Assembly: GCA_019802505.1 (NCBI GenBank)
Contig: JAFMOC010000002.1
Span: 4,510,501 to 4,574,500 of the forward strand
Direction: 5' to 3'
Source of the DNA: Corydoras sp. C115
Lineage: Eukaryota; Chordata; Actinopteri; Siluriformes; Callichthyidae
Length of the DNA: 64,000 nucleotides
Shown here piece by piece: positions 44,297 to 56,829 of this stretch (within the stretch, counting starts at the first letter, position 1; each line of letters begins with the position of its first letter). Position numbers and translations under genes: made by a program. Below the pieces are notes generated by a model. The model worked only from the letters and a program-made list of their open reading frames with translations, did no database searches and had not been told where the DNA came from.

Positions 44297-44375
<79 letters not shown>
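44297..44375. repeat. (TA)n microsatellite
   Basis: About 39 units between RNase-like gene B and elovl4. Confidence 0.95.
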
Positions 44376-44378
<3 letters not shown>

Positions 44379-44800
44379 AAGTCAAGTCTAATTATTATCA
44401 GTAATTGAAAACTTGCAAACAAAATTTTGTTATAAATGGTTATTTAAAATGAGTTAGTACTGCAGGTTAAAGCTTCACTGTTCAGGTCTTATATTTGAGT
44501 AAATATAGTAATGGTGCTGTTTTCTATCAAAATGCATCTAAACAAAAATTCAAGACAAATGTTTAAACTTAAGATATGTTTTACAAATAAAACAAAATAT
44601 TATTAAAAAAATTAAATGCACACAGACATTAAATGCACGCACACACACCGACATACAAGTGTGAACACTTACACACACACTGACAGACACACATAAAGAG
44701 GCCGATACTTGAAGGATGACTGTAACATATTAAGCTTTGATCGAGAGCTTAGGTTCTCTTACTCTCTCATGGAACAATCACTTCTATAACTGCTGAGAAG

Positions 44801-45111
44801 TAGGGCTGGGCAATAAATTAATATTTATTATTATGATAAAATGCCAACATGTGACATTTGTGACATGGTTTCCCACATATATAATGGATATCAGTGGCAT
44901 TTGAAAACACTGACCAACTTGTGCGCTTAAAAAGAGCATATTCCTGTTAAATTGGATTTAGAGCAGCATGTGAAGTGTTAAATAAATTAAAAAATCCCTT
45001 GCCTGCTCCATCTAATCAGATCCATAAAAAATTGAATCCTTACATCATTTTTAATGAATATTTCTTAAAATATCATCACATTATATTTTGACCTCATTGC
45101 CCAGCACTACT
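44801..45111. mobile_element. MITE with GGGCTGGGCAAT-type inverted ends
   Basis: Left end AGTAGGGCTGGGCAATAAAT and the complement of the right end (AGTAGTGCTGGGCAATGAGG) match over the first ~17 bases. No coding capacity. Downstream of elovl4. Confidence 0.65.
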
Positions 45112-45309
45112 TTAAGTTGAGTGATCATATTGTTCATTAACTCATAAATTTAACCGGACGCACTATGCAACATCCCCTACACAGCACTGCTAACCTTACC
45201 CTTTCCTCCAAATGGGCATCCTGCACTGGTAAGTTTTTAATAGTGTCTCATCTCTTCCATGCATTCTTACATCTACCTGTATTAGCCTTTTGTCTCTCTT
45301 CTTTAAGTT

Positions 45310-48300
45310 CTAGTCACGTTTTGCCCTGTTCTTTCTCTTCCTCCTTCCATTTTCCACTGCTGCATGTTTCTCTACTATTTTGCCAGTCACTCCATTATTA
45401 AAGGATAGCATTCCATTAGGAGCACCATTAGACAGCACCTTGCCCGGCCTGGAAGGACCTTCACGACGAGGCTGCCGACGATATGTCTGGTAGTAGAAGT
45501 TACCGAAGAGAACAATGAAGGTGAGTGCGTAACCTATCAGGCACCAGTGCATCCATTTAGGGAAAGGACAGTCAGTGTAGAGTGAAAGGGCAGTGTGACC
45601 AATGGTGACATGGAACTGAATCTAAAAAAAAAAATACTGTGGTTAAAATACTTCAAAATCGTCAAATCTGAACACTGAATTGGAAAACAATGCCCCACAA
45701 TTCTAATGGCTTAAATTGTTCAGTAAACATAATAATTATTATTTATCAATTTTATTAATTACAATGTATCTGTTCCAACTTTATATATTATTTATTTACC
45801 ATTTGAATTATGGTCAGGTATTTCTTCCACCACAGATATTTTTGGATCTTGGGGCCACAGGCAGCCAGTCCATAATACAGATACATCAGAACGTGAATAG
45901 CTGCATTCATATGAGCACCAAAGAATGCTGCAAGGGCAAGAACCAAAATCTTCACAAAAACATCTTGTATAATGATACTTATAAACAACATTTTGTAAAG
46001 TATAAACCTGTGTTTTTTTTTTTTATTCTTTTGACAAAGGTTTTTGTTACATGCTCTGTAACACTTATAATATTAATAAGTGTTAGTATAATAATAGTAA
46101 TAAGTAATGCCTCAGATTGACCTGATAAAAATAATTTGGCAGAAGAAAGGAAGAGACACCCCATCCGTCTTTTTTTATACTCTCAACTAGTCATGGGCTT
46201 GTGGTTAAGGAACCAGTCTTGTGACCGGAAGGTCCCCGGTTCGATTCCCGATCCCACCAAGTGCCATGGCTGAAGTGCTGTTGGGCAAAGCACCTAACCC
46301 CAATTGCTCCCCAGGCGCCATATTCAAGGCTGCCCACCGCTCCGGGCACGTGTGCTCACTTCACTAGTGTGTGTACATATGTGTGTGTTTCACTGAACGG
46401 ATGGGTTAAATGTGGAGGACAAATTCCTCTGTGTGTATGCACAGTAGGCAAATAAGTCACTTTAATTAATTAATTTAAATTTTTAACTACATGAACTCAA
46501 AAGTGCTAAAGTAAATGACCTAAGGATCTTAGTTTAGACAGAATGTGTTTAATTAATGCTGGACTAATAAATAAGCAGAGTGGCAATTGATACTCACACT
46601 GTCCTCCTGCAACCCACTTGATGCCGATCCACCACAGAGTGAACATGGTGCAGTGGTGATAAACGTGCAGAAAACTGACTTGGTTGAACTTCTTTCGCAG
46701 AATGAAGAACACAGTGTCCAAGTACTCAACCCCTTTAGAGACAAAGTACCACCACAAAGCTGCTGCCATCTGTTTGGAAATAATTTTCCTATTAACATCA
46801 TATCAATTCACAATTTTATTCAAATATTTAAGGAAAATACTGTACAATTCAGAAGCCATCATATTTGTCTAATTTACTAATTAACTTGCAAAATTATACA
46901 ATATTTTGTATTAGTTTTCTCTAAAGATAAATGTTTATGATAAATGAAATTGTCTACCGTAGTGTCTCTGAAATGGGGGTTGCAAATTGCTTTGTTGTGT
47001 TTCCAGTATTAAACACTACATTTATTCCCTGTAAAATATACTGTATGTTTGGAATTTTGGAGTCTCCAAAACAAATGAATTGCATTTATTGCTTTCATTT
47101 TGAAAAAAAGACAGAGCTAGGCAGCCATCAGTTGCATGCAGCCTTCTTGTTGCCATGGTAATCACAGACTCAAAACCATTTTTTCCATTAGGAAAAAAAG
47201 AGAAAAACTATTTGAATTTTCGTTCACTGAGGACTAAGTTTCTTAGTTTCTTTAAGTAATTAAATGCACTTTATCTGCATATGTATGTTTAAATGTGTTA
47301 AAGTTTAAAATGTCAAAGGCTATTTTTCTAAAATAAATTTGTTTGCTTTGTTTTTTTTTATATGTTGCTATATAAGTGGGTTGCAACTTATTGACCATGA
47401 GCGAAAATGTGGGTCCAGTGCTGAGACCAGTTGAAAACCCCTGGTCTACTGCACTGACACGGATGTGAGCTTGTGCATGTGAGCTAGGAACGTGCTCTTT
47501 ACACAGATAAAATGTGACTGAATCACATTGAAAGGCATGTAACTCACCCTGACTTCATTGGGGTCATTGGAGTAATCCACCGGCTGACAGAGGTAACTGT
47601 AGTTTGCTGCACGTGCTGCAAGAAAAAGCTGAAAAACAGATCGATAGGCAGCAGAATAAATCATTTAATTTGATTTTTAAAAGTCTGAATTGTTAATAAA
47701 ATGGCATATCACATACAGCTAATTACAGTTGTGATCAAATTTATTCAACCCCCAATGCTGCGAAGGGTTTTATGGAATTCAGTGCACATTTGTAATTGTG
47801 TTCATAATGAAATCTTACAAGGACTTGTTAAAGAACTAAATGCAACTAAGATAGCATCAATTATTTTTGTCATAAAGTATTAAATGGCCTTTTTGTGATT
47901 TCTTCATTGACACAATTATTCAACCCCTTTACAACTACCACTCATAAGAACAGAGGTTCATTCCAGTGTTTTCAATCAGGTATTGAAAACACCTGTGGAT
48001 GTCAACGAGCAGCAATCAAGCATGATAAGCACCAATTAGGCAGATTTAAAAGGACTGTGATACTCAGCTCCTTCTAGACATCTACTGGTGTGTTTACAAG
48101 CATGGTGAAAGGCAAGAAATGGTCCCAGAAGACAAGAGAAGAGGTTATTGCTCTTCACAAGAATGGCAATGGATATAAAAAGATTGCGAAGTTGTTAAAT
48201 ATTCCAAGAGACACTATCGGAAGTATCATTCGCAAGTTCAAGTTAAAGGGCACAGTGGAAACGTTACCTGGTCGTGGCAGAAAGAAGATCCTGACACTCG

Positions 48301-50744
48301 CGACTGCTGTGCGCTACCTGAAGCGTAATGTGGAGAAAAATCCCCGCGTGACTGCTAAGGAACTGAAAAAAGACCTGTCAGATGTGGGCACTGAAGTTTC
48401 AGCTCAGACAATAAGGCGCGCACTGCATAACGAAGACCTCCATGCCAGAACTCCCAGGCGCACCCCCTTGCTGACTCCAAAGAACAAGAAAAGTCGACTG
48501 CAGTATGCCAAAAGTCATGTGGACAAGCCACAAAGGTTTTGGGACAGTGTACTGTGGTCAGATGAAACTAAATTAGAACTGTTTGGGACAATGGACCAGC
48601 GCTATGTTTGGAGGAGGAAGAACCAGGCTTATGAACAAAAGAACACCTTCACCCTACTGTGAAGCATGGCGGGGGGTCAATTATGCTTTGGGGCTGTTTT
48701 GCTTCTAATGGTACAGGAAAGCTTCAACGTGTGCAGGGTACCATGAATTCCCTTCAGTACCAGGAGATCTTGGAGGAAAATGGGATGGAGTCAGTCACAA
48801 ACCTGCGGCTTGGGAGACGTTGGACCTTCCAACAGGACAATGATCCGAAGCACACATCCAAGTCCACTAGAGCATGGTTGAACATGAAAGGCTGGAACAT
48901 TCTAGAGTGGCCATCGCAATCACCAGACTTAAATCCAATTGAGAACCTCTGGTGGGACCTAAAGAAGGCAGTTGCAGTGCGCAAGCCTAAGAATGTGACT
49001 GAACTGGAGGCTTTTGCCCATGAAGAATGGGCTAAGATACCCATAGGTCGCTGCAAGACACTTGTGTCAAGCTATGCTTCACGCTTGAAAGCTGTCATAA
49101 CTGGAAAAGGATGTTGTACTAAGTACTAAAAAATAATGTCACTAGGGGGTTGAATAAAACTGATAATGATGTGAGCACAGTAAAGACATTTGTGGTTATT
49201 CCATCATACATATTATGTTATATTTGTCTAATTTATAAGTGCCTCTTTGATATAATTGTAAATAAGATGACTGAAATGATCCAAATCAATGTCAAACTGG
49301 CCAAAACACTTTATTTCAGTGGGGGTTGAATAAATTTGATCACAACTGTACATCGTCAAGTCCTAATTTTCCTATAAGGAAAAACAAAGACCAAAAAATT
49401 TTCTTCATTAGAAAACCAAACCAAACCGGTACAGCAAAAAACAGGACGTGCCTAAGAGTTTAGCACCAGCTAAATAAACAGAAGAGGCCTTAAAGAACAT
49501 AACTGCCATAGCTTGCATTAGAGTAGAAGAAGCTATAAATGTAATAAGGGTCTGACAATGGATTGGTGAAGTTCAAACATTTTAAAGGTAATGTGAAAAA
49601 CTTTTTTTTTTTTTTGAGCAAAAACAATTCCTCTTTTTCATTCATTCTTTCATTTTCTTCCGCTTAATCCTCTATTAAGGTCGCATCCAGGTAAAAAAAA
49701 GTTTTGTGCGCTGGGCAGATACACCCAGGACAGGGTGCCAATCTATCGCTGGGCACACACTCACTCACACAGACACACATTCAAACACACTATATATGGG
49801 AAAATTTAGAGCATTCAATTTACCTTGATCCATGGTTTTGGGCTGTGGGGGGAAAGCTGAAAATCCGGAGGAAACCCACGCGGACACAGGGGGAGCATGG
49901 AAACTTCACAACGCTTGGGATATTCTTCTTTTTGTCTGATTTTTTTTTCTTTTTTTGTGACATGATAAACTTTCAACAGTGTTGTGAATATCTGGCTTTA
50001 ATATATGTATCAAATGAAACAGTTACACCTGATTGTTATTTCACTAATTCTTATATTACCTTTAAATTACCTGCTAATCCAAAAATTTCACATGCTTTTG
50101 CCACCCACAGATATGTATCACTTCTCAATTTAATTATTATTTTCTATAAATAAATAACTGAGTCTAATATTTTTTCTAGATTTGGTTCACTTTATCTACT
50201 TTTAAGACTAGTTCGGAAATCTGGAGTTTAACATTAACTTTTTTCATACACATAGAAAATATAAATAAAAAAAATCGTAAAATATTAAATATTAAAAATT
50301 CAAAGGTACTCAAATACCTTTAAGTCCTACTACACACTGTATGATGCGCCCTGGTTTACCTCGCTGATTAAGATCCATCACAAAATAAGCACTAGGGATT
50401 CCCGGTTCGAATCCCCATCTGGGTGGAGTTTCCATGTTCTCCCCGTGTCTGCGTGGGTTTCCTCCGGGTTCTCCGGTTTCCTCCCACAGTCCAAAAACAT
50501 GGATCAAGTCAATTGAGTTCTCCAAATTGCCCCATATAGAGTGCGTATGTGTTTGTGTCTGTGTGAGTGAGTGTGTGCCCAGCGATAGATTGGCGCCCTC
50601 TCCTGGGTGTATCTGCCCAGCGCCCGAAACGTTCTCCCCTGGATCGGCATGGGGAACCCCACCGTGACCCTAATATAGGATAATGCAGAAGATAATGAAT
50701 GAACAATATGTCCCATGTGTAAATTAAAAATGCTATGACTATTT

Positions 50745-50777
<33 letters not shown>

Positions 50778-52015
50778 ACAAGTCAATCCCAACATCAAAA
50801 TCATTCATTGTATAATTATGCCCATCATACAGGAAATTATCATTGACATAGTTATTTCCATAGTTATCCCCAATATAAGGCATTCAAAATTTGAATACAA
50901 CTTGTATGCAAGTTATTCCCAACATTAACATCTTTTAAACCATGACAATCTTTTCGAACAAAAGAATAATTCTCAACATGATGATCGTTGTAACGGGTGC
51001 CTAGGGCACCCGTTCCTTGACCGTTGTGTGTGGGTGTTTTTGGTTTCTGTGTTTATGTGCCTGTGTTTTGTTAATTAGCTGTCTCGTGTGAGTATTTTGG
51101 GTTAATTAGCGTCGCGGGTTCATTGGGTGGTTTTATGCACGTGGTGGGTATTTAGTTCCGGGGTTTTATGTCTTCCGTGCGCGTCTTGGTGTTTAATGTC
51201 ACTTTGTCGTTTGTTCCTGTATGTTTGGTGTTTTTAGCACCTTTAATAAACATTTCCTTTATTGTTACTACCTGCGTGCCTGGCTCCCGTCTGCGCGTTA
51301 GAGCGCCGCGGCTCTGCGCTATATTTGCGCAGCCGCGTTTAAATCCCAGGTGGGCATCGTGACAATCGTTTACAGCATAAAGATCATTTACAACATCAAG
51401 GAGATAATCAAAATTTTATCAATCAAAGCCACTCACCTCTTTAAAGATAAAAAAGTTCAAAATGACCATGCTAAAGTTGTAGATTATAAGGGTTTTTCTG
51501 AGCTGAAAAGGTTCTCTGTTTTTCATAAACTTTGGTCCCAGCCACAGGAAAAGTAGGTATGATGTACTGATGCCCAGGGTTGGGAGCGGAGAATCCATTA
51601 ATGGCCATTTCTCTACACGTTTGTCTAAAATCATAAAAAACATATTATTATTTATCCATAAGTAAGATAAAGTGCATTAATAGTACACTGTGGACTGAGA
51701 ATAATTTTAACAAACAAAAATGTCTACAGACCTCCTGTTGGCAGCATTGTGTCAGCACTAACACAGATGATTTACCTACATACTTGATTTAATATATATT
51801 TGACATTAGACTAAACAAAACACGTGAATAATTGCAGTGCCCTGTTTAACAAAGAAACACATGTTGCTATATTTGATTGTTTTTCATTCATTCATTCATT
51901 ATCTTCCGCTTTATCCTATATCAGGGTCGCGGGGGGGTTCCCCATGCCCATCCAGGGGAGAACTTTTCGGGCGCTGGGCAGATACACCCAGGACAGGTCG
52001 CCAATCTATCGCTGG

Positions 52016-52058
<43 letters not shown>

Positions 52059-52411
52059 CTACATGGGGCAATTTGGAGAACTCAATTGACTTTACCCATG
52101 TTTTTGGACTGTGGGAGGAAACCGGAGAACCTGAAGGAAACCCACGCGGACACGGGGAGAACATGGAAACTCCACCCAGATGGGGATTCGAACCAGGAAT
52201 CCCTAGTGCTGAGAGGCGAACGTGCTAACCACTAAGCCACCGTGCTGTCCCTTGATTGATTGATTTTATTTATTTATTTTATAATAATTTAAACAAAGCA
52301 CATTATCTATGATGAGAACATGATTTATATACATTTGCTATAACAAGTTGCCATGTTGAAGATGCATGATACATGACACCTTCAACACTGAAGGTATTAT
52401 AAACTAATTAA

Positions 52412-52473
<62 letters not shown>

Positions 52474-52987
52474 TAATAATAATAATAAAATTGAATCATA
52501 ACAGAATTAAAGTCAATTTCATACATCATTAACATTCCTATTTGACGAATAAAGTATTTCAGGATTTTAGAAGTATATAATTACAGCAACAAAGAGCACA
52601 TTGATGTATTCAAGTTTCATTGATTAAATTTGAAAGTTTAGTGCTGATAATTTGAGCATAAATTTATGAATATGAAATTTGGTTTTGCATTAGTATGCTA
52701 GAGCAAAGCATTGCTGGGTGGAAAAAACAACACCGATGACATTGTAAATTTCTCAAAAGACATTGCATTTCAAGGAGGACGTCCTTGAAAGTACCTATAG
52801 TACTTACAGTACCACTGTAATAACAGTTTACCCATTTGTGAGTTTTCCATTTAAAAGGCATCATTCAACATCACAAGTGACTTTACTGTTTAAGAAAAAA
52901 ATGTTAAAAAATGTAAATACCTGCTATGGTGAAACTCCATTTGTAGAAGTGAATAGTGTCATTGATGAAATGTGTTACAATCTCCAT
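45310..52987 (-). CDS. elovl4: ELOVL4, very-long-chain fatty acid elongase (complete, 6 coding exons)
   Basis: Catalyses the condensation step (malonyl-CoA addition) in very-long-chain saturated and polyunsaturated fatty acid synthesis in the ER membrane (family knowledge). Exons: 52987-52921, 51624-51437, 47628-47548, 46769-46598, 45927-45800, 45621-45310. All are GT/AG and phases join into 315 residues, close to 314 in human. The start MEIVTHFINDTIHFYKW matches the family. The histidine box HVYHH is at 147-151 within SFLHVYHHCTMFTLWW. Several hydrophobic segments follow. The C-terminus RKRKNRAKRD is a basic ER-retrieval-like tail. Fish carry elovl4a and elovl4b; the paralogue is not resolved here. 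Intron 2 holds a Tc1 transposon and a solo LTR. Confidence 0.95.
46193..46465 (+). mobile_element. tRNA-derived SINE, second family, in elovl4 intron 4
   Basis: Head with box A/B-like parts (GGCTTGTGGTTAAGGAACC, CCCCGGTTCGATTCCC), body TGCTGTTGGGCAAAGCACCT, tail CACAGTAGGCAAATAAGTCA. A tRNA gene was considered but the body and tail repeat elsewhere in the window. Confidence 0.78.
47726..49348 (+). mobile_element. Tc1-like DNA transposon, full length, in elovl4 intron 2
   Basis: Perfectly matching inverted ends (CAGTTGTGATCAAATTTATT at the left, its complement at the right) flanked by TA on each side. Length 1623 bp. It contains one transposase gene split by a frameshift. Inserted opposite to elovl4. 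Confidence 0.93.
48105..49129 (+). pseudogene. Tc1 transposase, broken by one frameshift
   Basis: Cut-and-paste transposase of the DD34E group. The first part (to 48662) has the helix-turn-helix DNA-binding region (KWSQKTREEVIALHKNGNGY) and the first catalytic Asp in VLWSDETKLELF. The frame is lost at about 48650-48660. The rest continues in another frame from 48662 with KHGGGSIMLWGCF, the second Asp in FQQDNDPKHTS and the Glu in SPDLNPIENLWW, ending at 49129. All three catalytic acids are visible and no other break was seen, so this copy is young. An alternative start 15 bases upstream (48090) is possible. Confidence 0.88.
49638..49913 (-). mobile_element. DANA/mermaid-type SINE copy 18, diverged
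   Basis: Matches tail, middle and core with several deletions. In elovl4 intron 2. Confidence 0.75.
50391..50702 (+). mobile_element. DANA/mermaid-type SINE copy 19, 5' truncated
   Basis: Begins at CACTAGGGATTCCCGGTTCG, otherwise complete to the GAAT tail. Confidence 0.85.
50745..50777. repeat. (CTAA)n microsatellite
   Basis: About 8 units in elovl4 intron 2. Confidence 0.9.
50989..51364 (+). mobile_element. Solo LTR 2 (376 bp, 5-bp target duplication) in elovl4 intron 2
   Basis: Begins TGTAACGGGTGCC and ends CATCGTGACA, with identical ATCGT on both sides (50984-50988 and 51365-51369). AATAAA near 51245 is a good poly(A) signal, and the downstream part is GC-rich. Its 5' end has the same hairpin layout as the LTR at 296-751 (GGGTGCC/GGCACCC), showing a related family in the opposite orientation. 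Confidence 0.82.
51883..52250 (-). mobile_element. DANA/mermaid-type SINE copy 20
   Basis: Full length, with an expanded CA run (52016-52053) at the internal TG-rich segment. In elovl4 intron 1. Confidence 0.88.
52421..52490. repeat. (AAT)n microsatellite
   Basis: About 23 units, one interrupted by CAA; elovl4 intron 1. Confidence 0.9.
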
Positions 52988-54355
52988 CTTTGCAACTCAG
53001 CTCCTAAATCCCCTTAAACATGGCAACAGAAAAGGTGAGTGTAAATAATGTAATGTTGCATTATTAGAAAACAAAGTATTTATTCTTTATTTCTTTTAAT
53101 GTTTTGTTTATTTTCAAATAAATTATCAATATTTTTGATAGGTAAAATAAAAAACACATTTATTGTGTAATTGTTAAGTAACGACATTAAATATTATACA
53201 GTCTGTTGGTCCTTTAATTACCACTTTGACTAACAATTGTATTGCTGGATAAGATAATTTTAAAGAAAATAAAATTACAAATAACCAATGTCTCAAAATT
53301 ATGTTTGCGGTAACTTCAAATATGCCACAGGAGGAATGATCGACTACAAGCTGCAGGAACGAAACAGCACACCCAATCCATCGACCAACATACATTGTTC
53401 AACAACAAAACAAGTGTTTTAATACATTTAAAAAAAATATGTTAATAAAGTCCGTTTCTGAACTTGTGAAATCCTGTCTCCGGTGCATATCCGGTCCCAT
53501 CTTGTTACAGTCTGTAAACAACAATTCTAATATACAGACACTTTTAAATATTGAAGTGTTTATTTCTGATATTCTGTTTTAAAATCTGTATCATGACACC
53601 TGGAGGTCTCATACCATTTGTCTCAGTTTCTTATTTTCAGGAGACAAAATTGATATGGCGTCAACAAAATTCCACTTTAAAATATGCCTTTCAGTTCAGC
53701 TAATACTTATTGGCTATCTGACACAATGCAATGCATGTGGCCCATGGCACTAAAGCTTTGATGTACTATGGCACTAAAGCTTTGATGTACCGAAATGTAA
53801 TAGTGATGTTTGGCATATCAAACAGAATATTTTATCATTCCATTCTGTAAAAATAAAAAGCCTCGAGTAGGAATGTTCTGTAAATATTTTAATAATAAGT
53901 TTTACATTTTCCAGGTTCTGCCATGTCCTTTTGGGCTGACATTATCATGGTAATAGGTGGTCCGTTTATTCTCTGAGACAAAAACACCCAAGAATACCTC
54001 ATTAGTACTGTTCAGTACCCAGGGTAAATAACTGCTTAGTTAATTACAAGGCTTTCATCAGATGCTTAAATCAAACATTTTGGACTGTGATTACTGAAAT
54101 AAAATCCATCTCTTTGTTTTTCGTAACAAAGCATGGCGCTGGAAAACATGGGCACTATAGTCTGTTGTTGCTTGTTTTATGGGCACTTACTTGGTTTGTG
54201 GTCTGTATAACCTTGCATGGTGCATGCTTTATTTTATTGCAGCTCTTCAGACAATTATAACATTAGTGGTATTGACCTGTTTCTGTTGAAACATGATTTG
54301 CAGTATAATGCTGTTATTCACCTTCTCAGTTTATTTTCTCTATAAACTTGGTTCC

Positions 54356-54700
54356 AGGCGGCACGGTGGCTTAGTGGTTAGCACGTTCGCCTCTCAGCGC
54401 TAGGGATTCCCGGTTCGAATCCCCATCTGGGTGGAGTTTCCATGTTCTCCCCGTGTCCGTGTGGGTTTCCTCCGGGTTCTCCGGTTTCCTCCCACAGTCC
54501 AAAAACATGGATCAAGTTAATTGAGTTCTCTAAATTGCCCCATATAGAGTGTGTGAGTGTGTACCCAGCGATGGATTGGCGCCCTGTCCTGGGTGTATCT
54601 GCCCAGCGCCCGAGACGTTCTCCCCTGGATGGGCATGGGGAGCCCCACCGCGACCCTAATAGAGGATAAAGCGGGAGATAATGAATGAATGAATGAATGA
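54356..54700 (+). mobile_element. DANA/mermaid-type SINE copy 21, full length
   Basis: 14-bp perfect duplication ATAAACTTGGTTCC at 54342-54355 and 54701-54714. Confidence 0.92.
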
Positions 54701-55471
54701 ATAAACTTGGTTCCTTTTCTTAAGTGTGCAGCTGCAGTATCCTTAATATTTGCAAGTGCAGGTTTTCATTGTGTACGTCAACCTAACTTGAAGTTGATGT
54801 AACTCTGTCAGGAGCACAGAGCTGTTCTTATGTAATCGGCTTTTCGGCCAAAAAATCCAAAATTTTCGGCCATGGATCCAGTTCTATCTGCCTTATCAAC
54901 TTTGTCTCGTTTCTTTTGAAGAAGACAAAAGAAAAAGTGGTATCCATGATTATGTGCTGAAATTGTATTACGAGAACAAGCACATAAGCTCAGTATGGGT
55001 CAGATACGGTGCATTCCTACCAGATATTAATGCTGTTCACATTACACATCAGCTTTTGGATTTGTTAAATGTGAAGTAAATGTGCTCTAAAAGTGAAGCA
55101 GGCTAGTTACCTGCTGTTGTTGATACAGTATACAGATGCTACCAGTACTAGATATTTAAGTTAAGGTATTTAGTATGAGAGTTTAAATCCAGTGCAGAGA
55201 TGAGCTGCAGCAAATGTGTGCAGGCTTTGAAAGTGATGTAGTGGGTACAACTCAGAACTTCTAAACATCTGCCGAGACCTTGGCTGGACCTCATTGCCTT
55301 TGTGTAGTTAACGTTGAAATCAAGACAATGCCGAGAGAATGACGACTTGTCTCAGATTATGAGCTTTTCCCTGTGACTCGTAATTTAGGCCTAAACCATG
55401 TAATGACCCAACAGAGCAGGTTGGGCTGACAAATCAGCAACTAGGTTTATTTGGGAGGGGATGCTGTTTCC

Positions 55472-55803
55472 GGGCGGCACGGTGGCTTAGTGGTTAGCAC
55501 GTTCGCCTCTCAGCGCTAGGGATTCCCGGTTCGAATCCCCATCTGGGTGGAGTTTCCATGTTCTCCCCATGTTCCTCCGGGTTCTCCGGTTTCCTCCCAC
55601 AGACCAAAAACATGGATCAAGTCAATTGAGTTCTCTAAATTGCCCCATATAGAGTGTGTTTGAGTGTGTACCCAGCGATGGATTGGCGCCCTGTCCTGGG
55701 TCTATCTGCCCAGCGCCCGAGACGTTCTCCCCTGGATGGGCATGGGGAACCTCACCGCGACCCTAATAGAGGATAAAGCGGGAGATAATGAATGAGTGAA
55801 TGA
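55472..55803 (+). mobile_element. DANA/mermaid-type SINE copy 22
   Basis: 11-bp duplication ATGCTGTTTCC at 55461-55471 and 55804-55814; small deletion in the core. Confidence 0.92.
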
Positions 55804-55859
55804 ATGCTGTTTCCTCGCTGTTAAAAGAAGCAGTGTCTCTATTGAAAGCAGGAACGGAA

Positions 55860-56690
55860 TTTCTCCAGCAGATGGCGTTCGGAGAATGAAACCGTTCCAA
55901 AAGGCCACGTGATTACACCTGTCCCCCACCAACTATAGTACTGGTGTACTAGATGCTCGTGCATTTCACTACCAGCTGCGCCGTTTAAAAAACACTATAT
56001 AGCTTGTTCATTTACATGATGGAAAGCAGTTCTTAAGGCTACGCGAGCGAGCTCGATGCGTCCAACGTCCATGCTACACCCGAAATAATTCCCTGCATAG
56101 CACCGAGCAGCAATCGGGCGTTTTAATGGCGTGATGCGCAGTGCGTGTGGAATTAAAGCGCGGTGTGATAGCTGCTCTCACTGCTCTGTATCCTGTATCA
56201 GAGGCCTCATGCTCTCTCATGCGCTTCAGGCTTCATCGGCGGCTCCTGCGTGTGCAGCTAGTAATCACCAGCCTCGGGCAACAACATCCCACCGGATTAA
56301 AGATGAAAGCAGTTATGGGCGATGAGAGAAAGAACAAAAGAGGAATCCGCTCTGTGCATCACTTTGTCATTCTCACTGCGCATGAGTACTATGGTGTGTG
56401 ACGGGCCGTTATATCGTATAGTATTAAGAAACGTCTCGTTCTTACTGATAAATCTTCGTCCCGATTATGTTCACTCCTACGGCCGATTCGACGTTTAATG
56501 CCGCGGACAGAATCGCGACGCAGGTTCACCTCGAGCTCAGCTCAGACCCCGCAGCATCCTACACCTTCAGCGCGTCTGCAGCCGCGCCCACTGCGCATGC
56601 GCACGTAGTAGCCTGTCCTTCAGCGCACGCTCGCTCGCTCGCTGCATGTTATTAAGATCATCTGTGATCCGGCGGGATGCTGAGCATCAT
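55860..56690. promoter_or_regulatory. CpG-rich promoter-like block with NRF1 palindrome
   Basis: CpG density rises sharply here (GCGAGCGAGC, GATGCGCAGTGCG, GCCGCGGAC, CGCTCGCTCGCTCG) in otherwise AT-rich spacer. TGCGCATGCGCA at 56592-56603 is a perfect NRF1-type palindrome, and CTGCGCATGAG near 56376 is a half-site. No coding exon was found in it. The likeliest role is the promoter and 5' untranslated exon of elovl4, whose first coding exon starts 3 kb away with a plausible acceptor just upstream (TTTAAGGGGATTTAG then GAGCTGAG on the minus strand). A separate noncoding gene is also possible. Confidence 0.5.
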
Positions 56691-56829
56691 TTCACTCTGA
56701 AAGCCATATAACACTAGGCACCTTTCTCTCACCCCGCTTAAATTCCTTCGATGCAGATTTAAATTTGGATTAAATATAGACACGGACATATAAGACCTAA
56801 GATATTGTTTTGAAATGATAAAGTAAGGC

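Noticed and set aside
45716..46120. 134-residue plus-strand frame
   Set aside because: Antisense to elovl4 exon 5 and flanking intron; no recognisable domain.
46216..46260. Possible tRNA gene (CCCCGGTTCGATTCCC)
   Set aside because: tRNA-like head of a SINE with body and tail repeated elsewhere; no clean cloverleaf.
48754..49056. 100-residue minus-strand frame
   Set aside because: Shadow of the Tc1 transposase on the other strand.
56131..56655. Three frames of 62-86 residues in the CpG-rich block
   Set aside because: GC-rich chance frames with no family similarity; retained only as a possible untranslated exon region.
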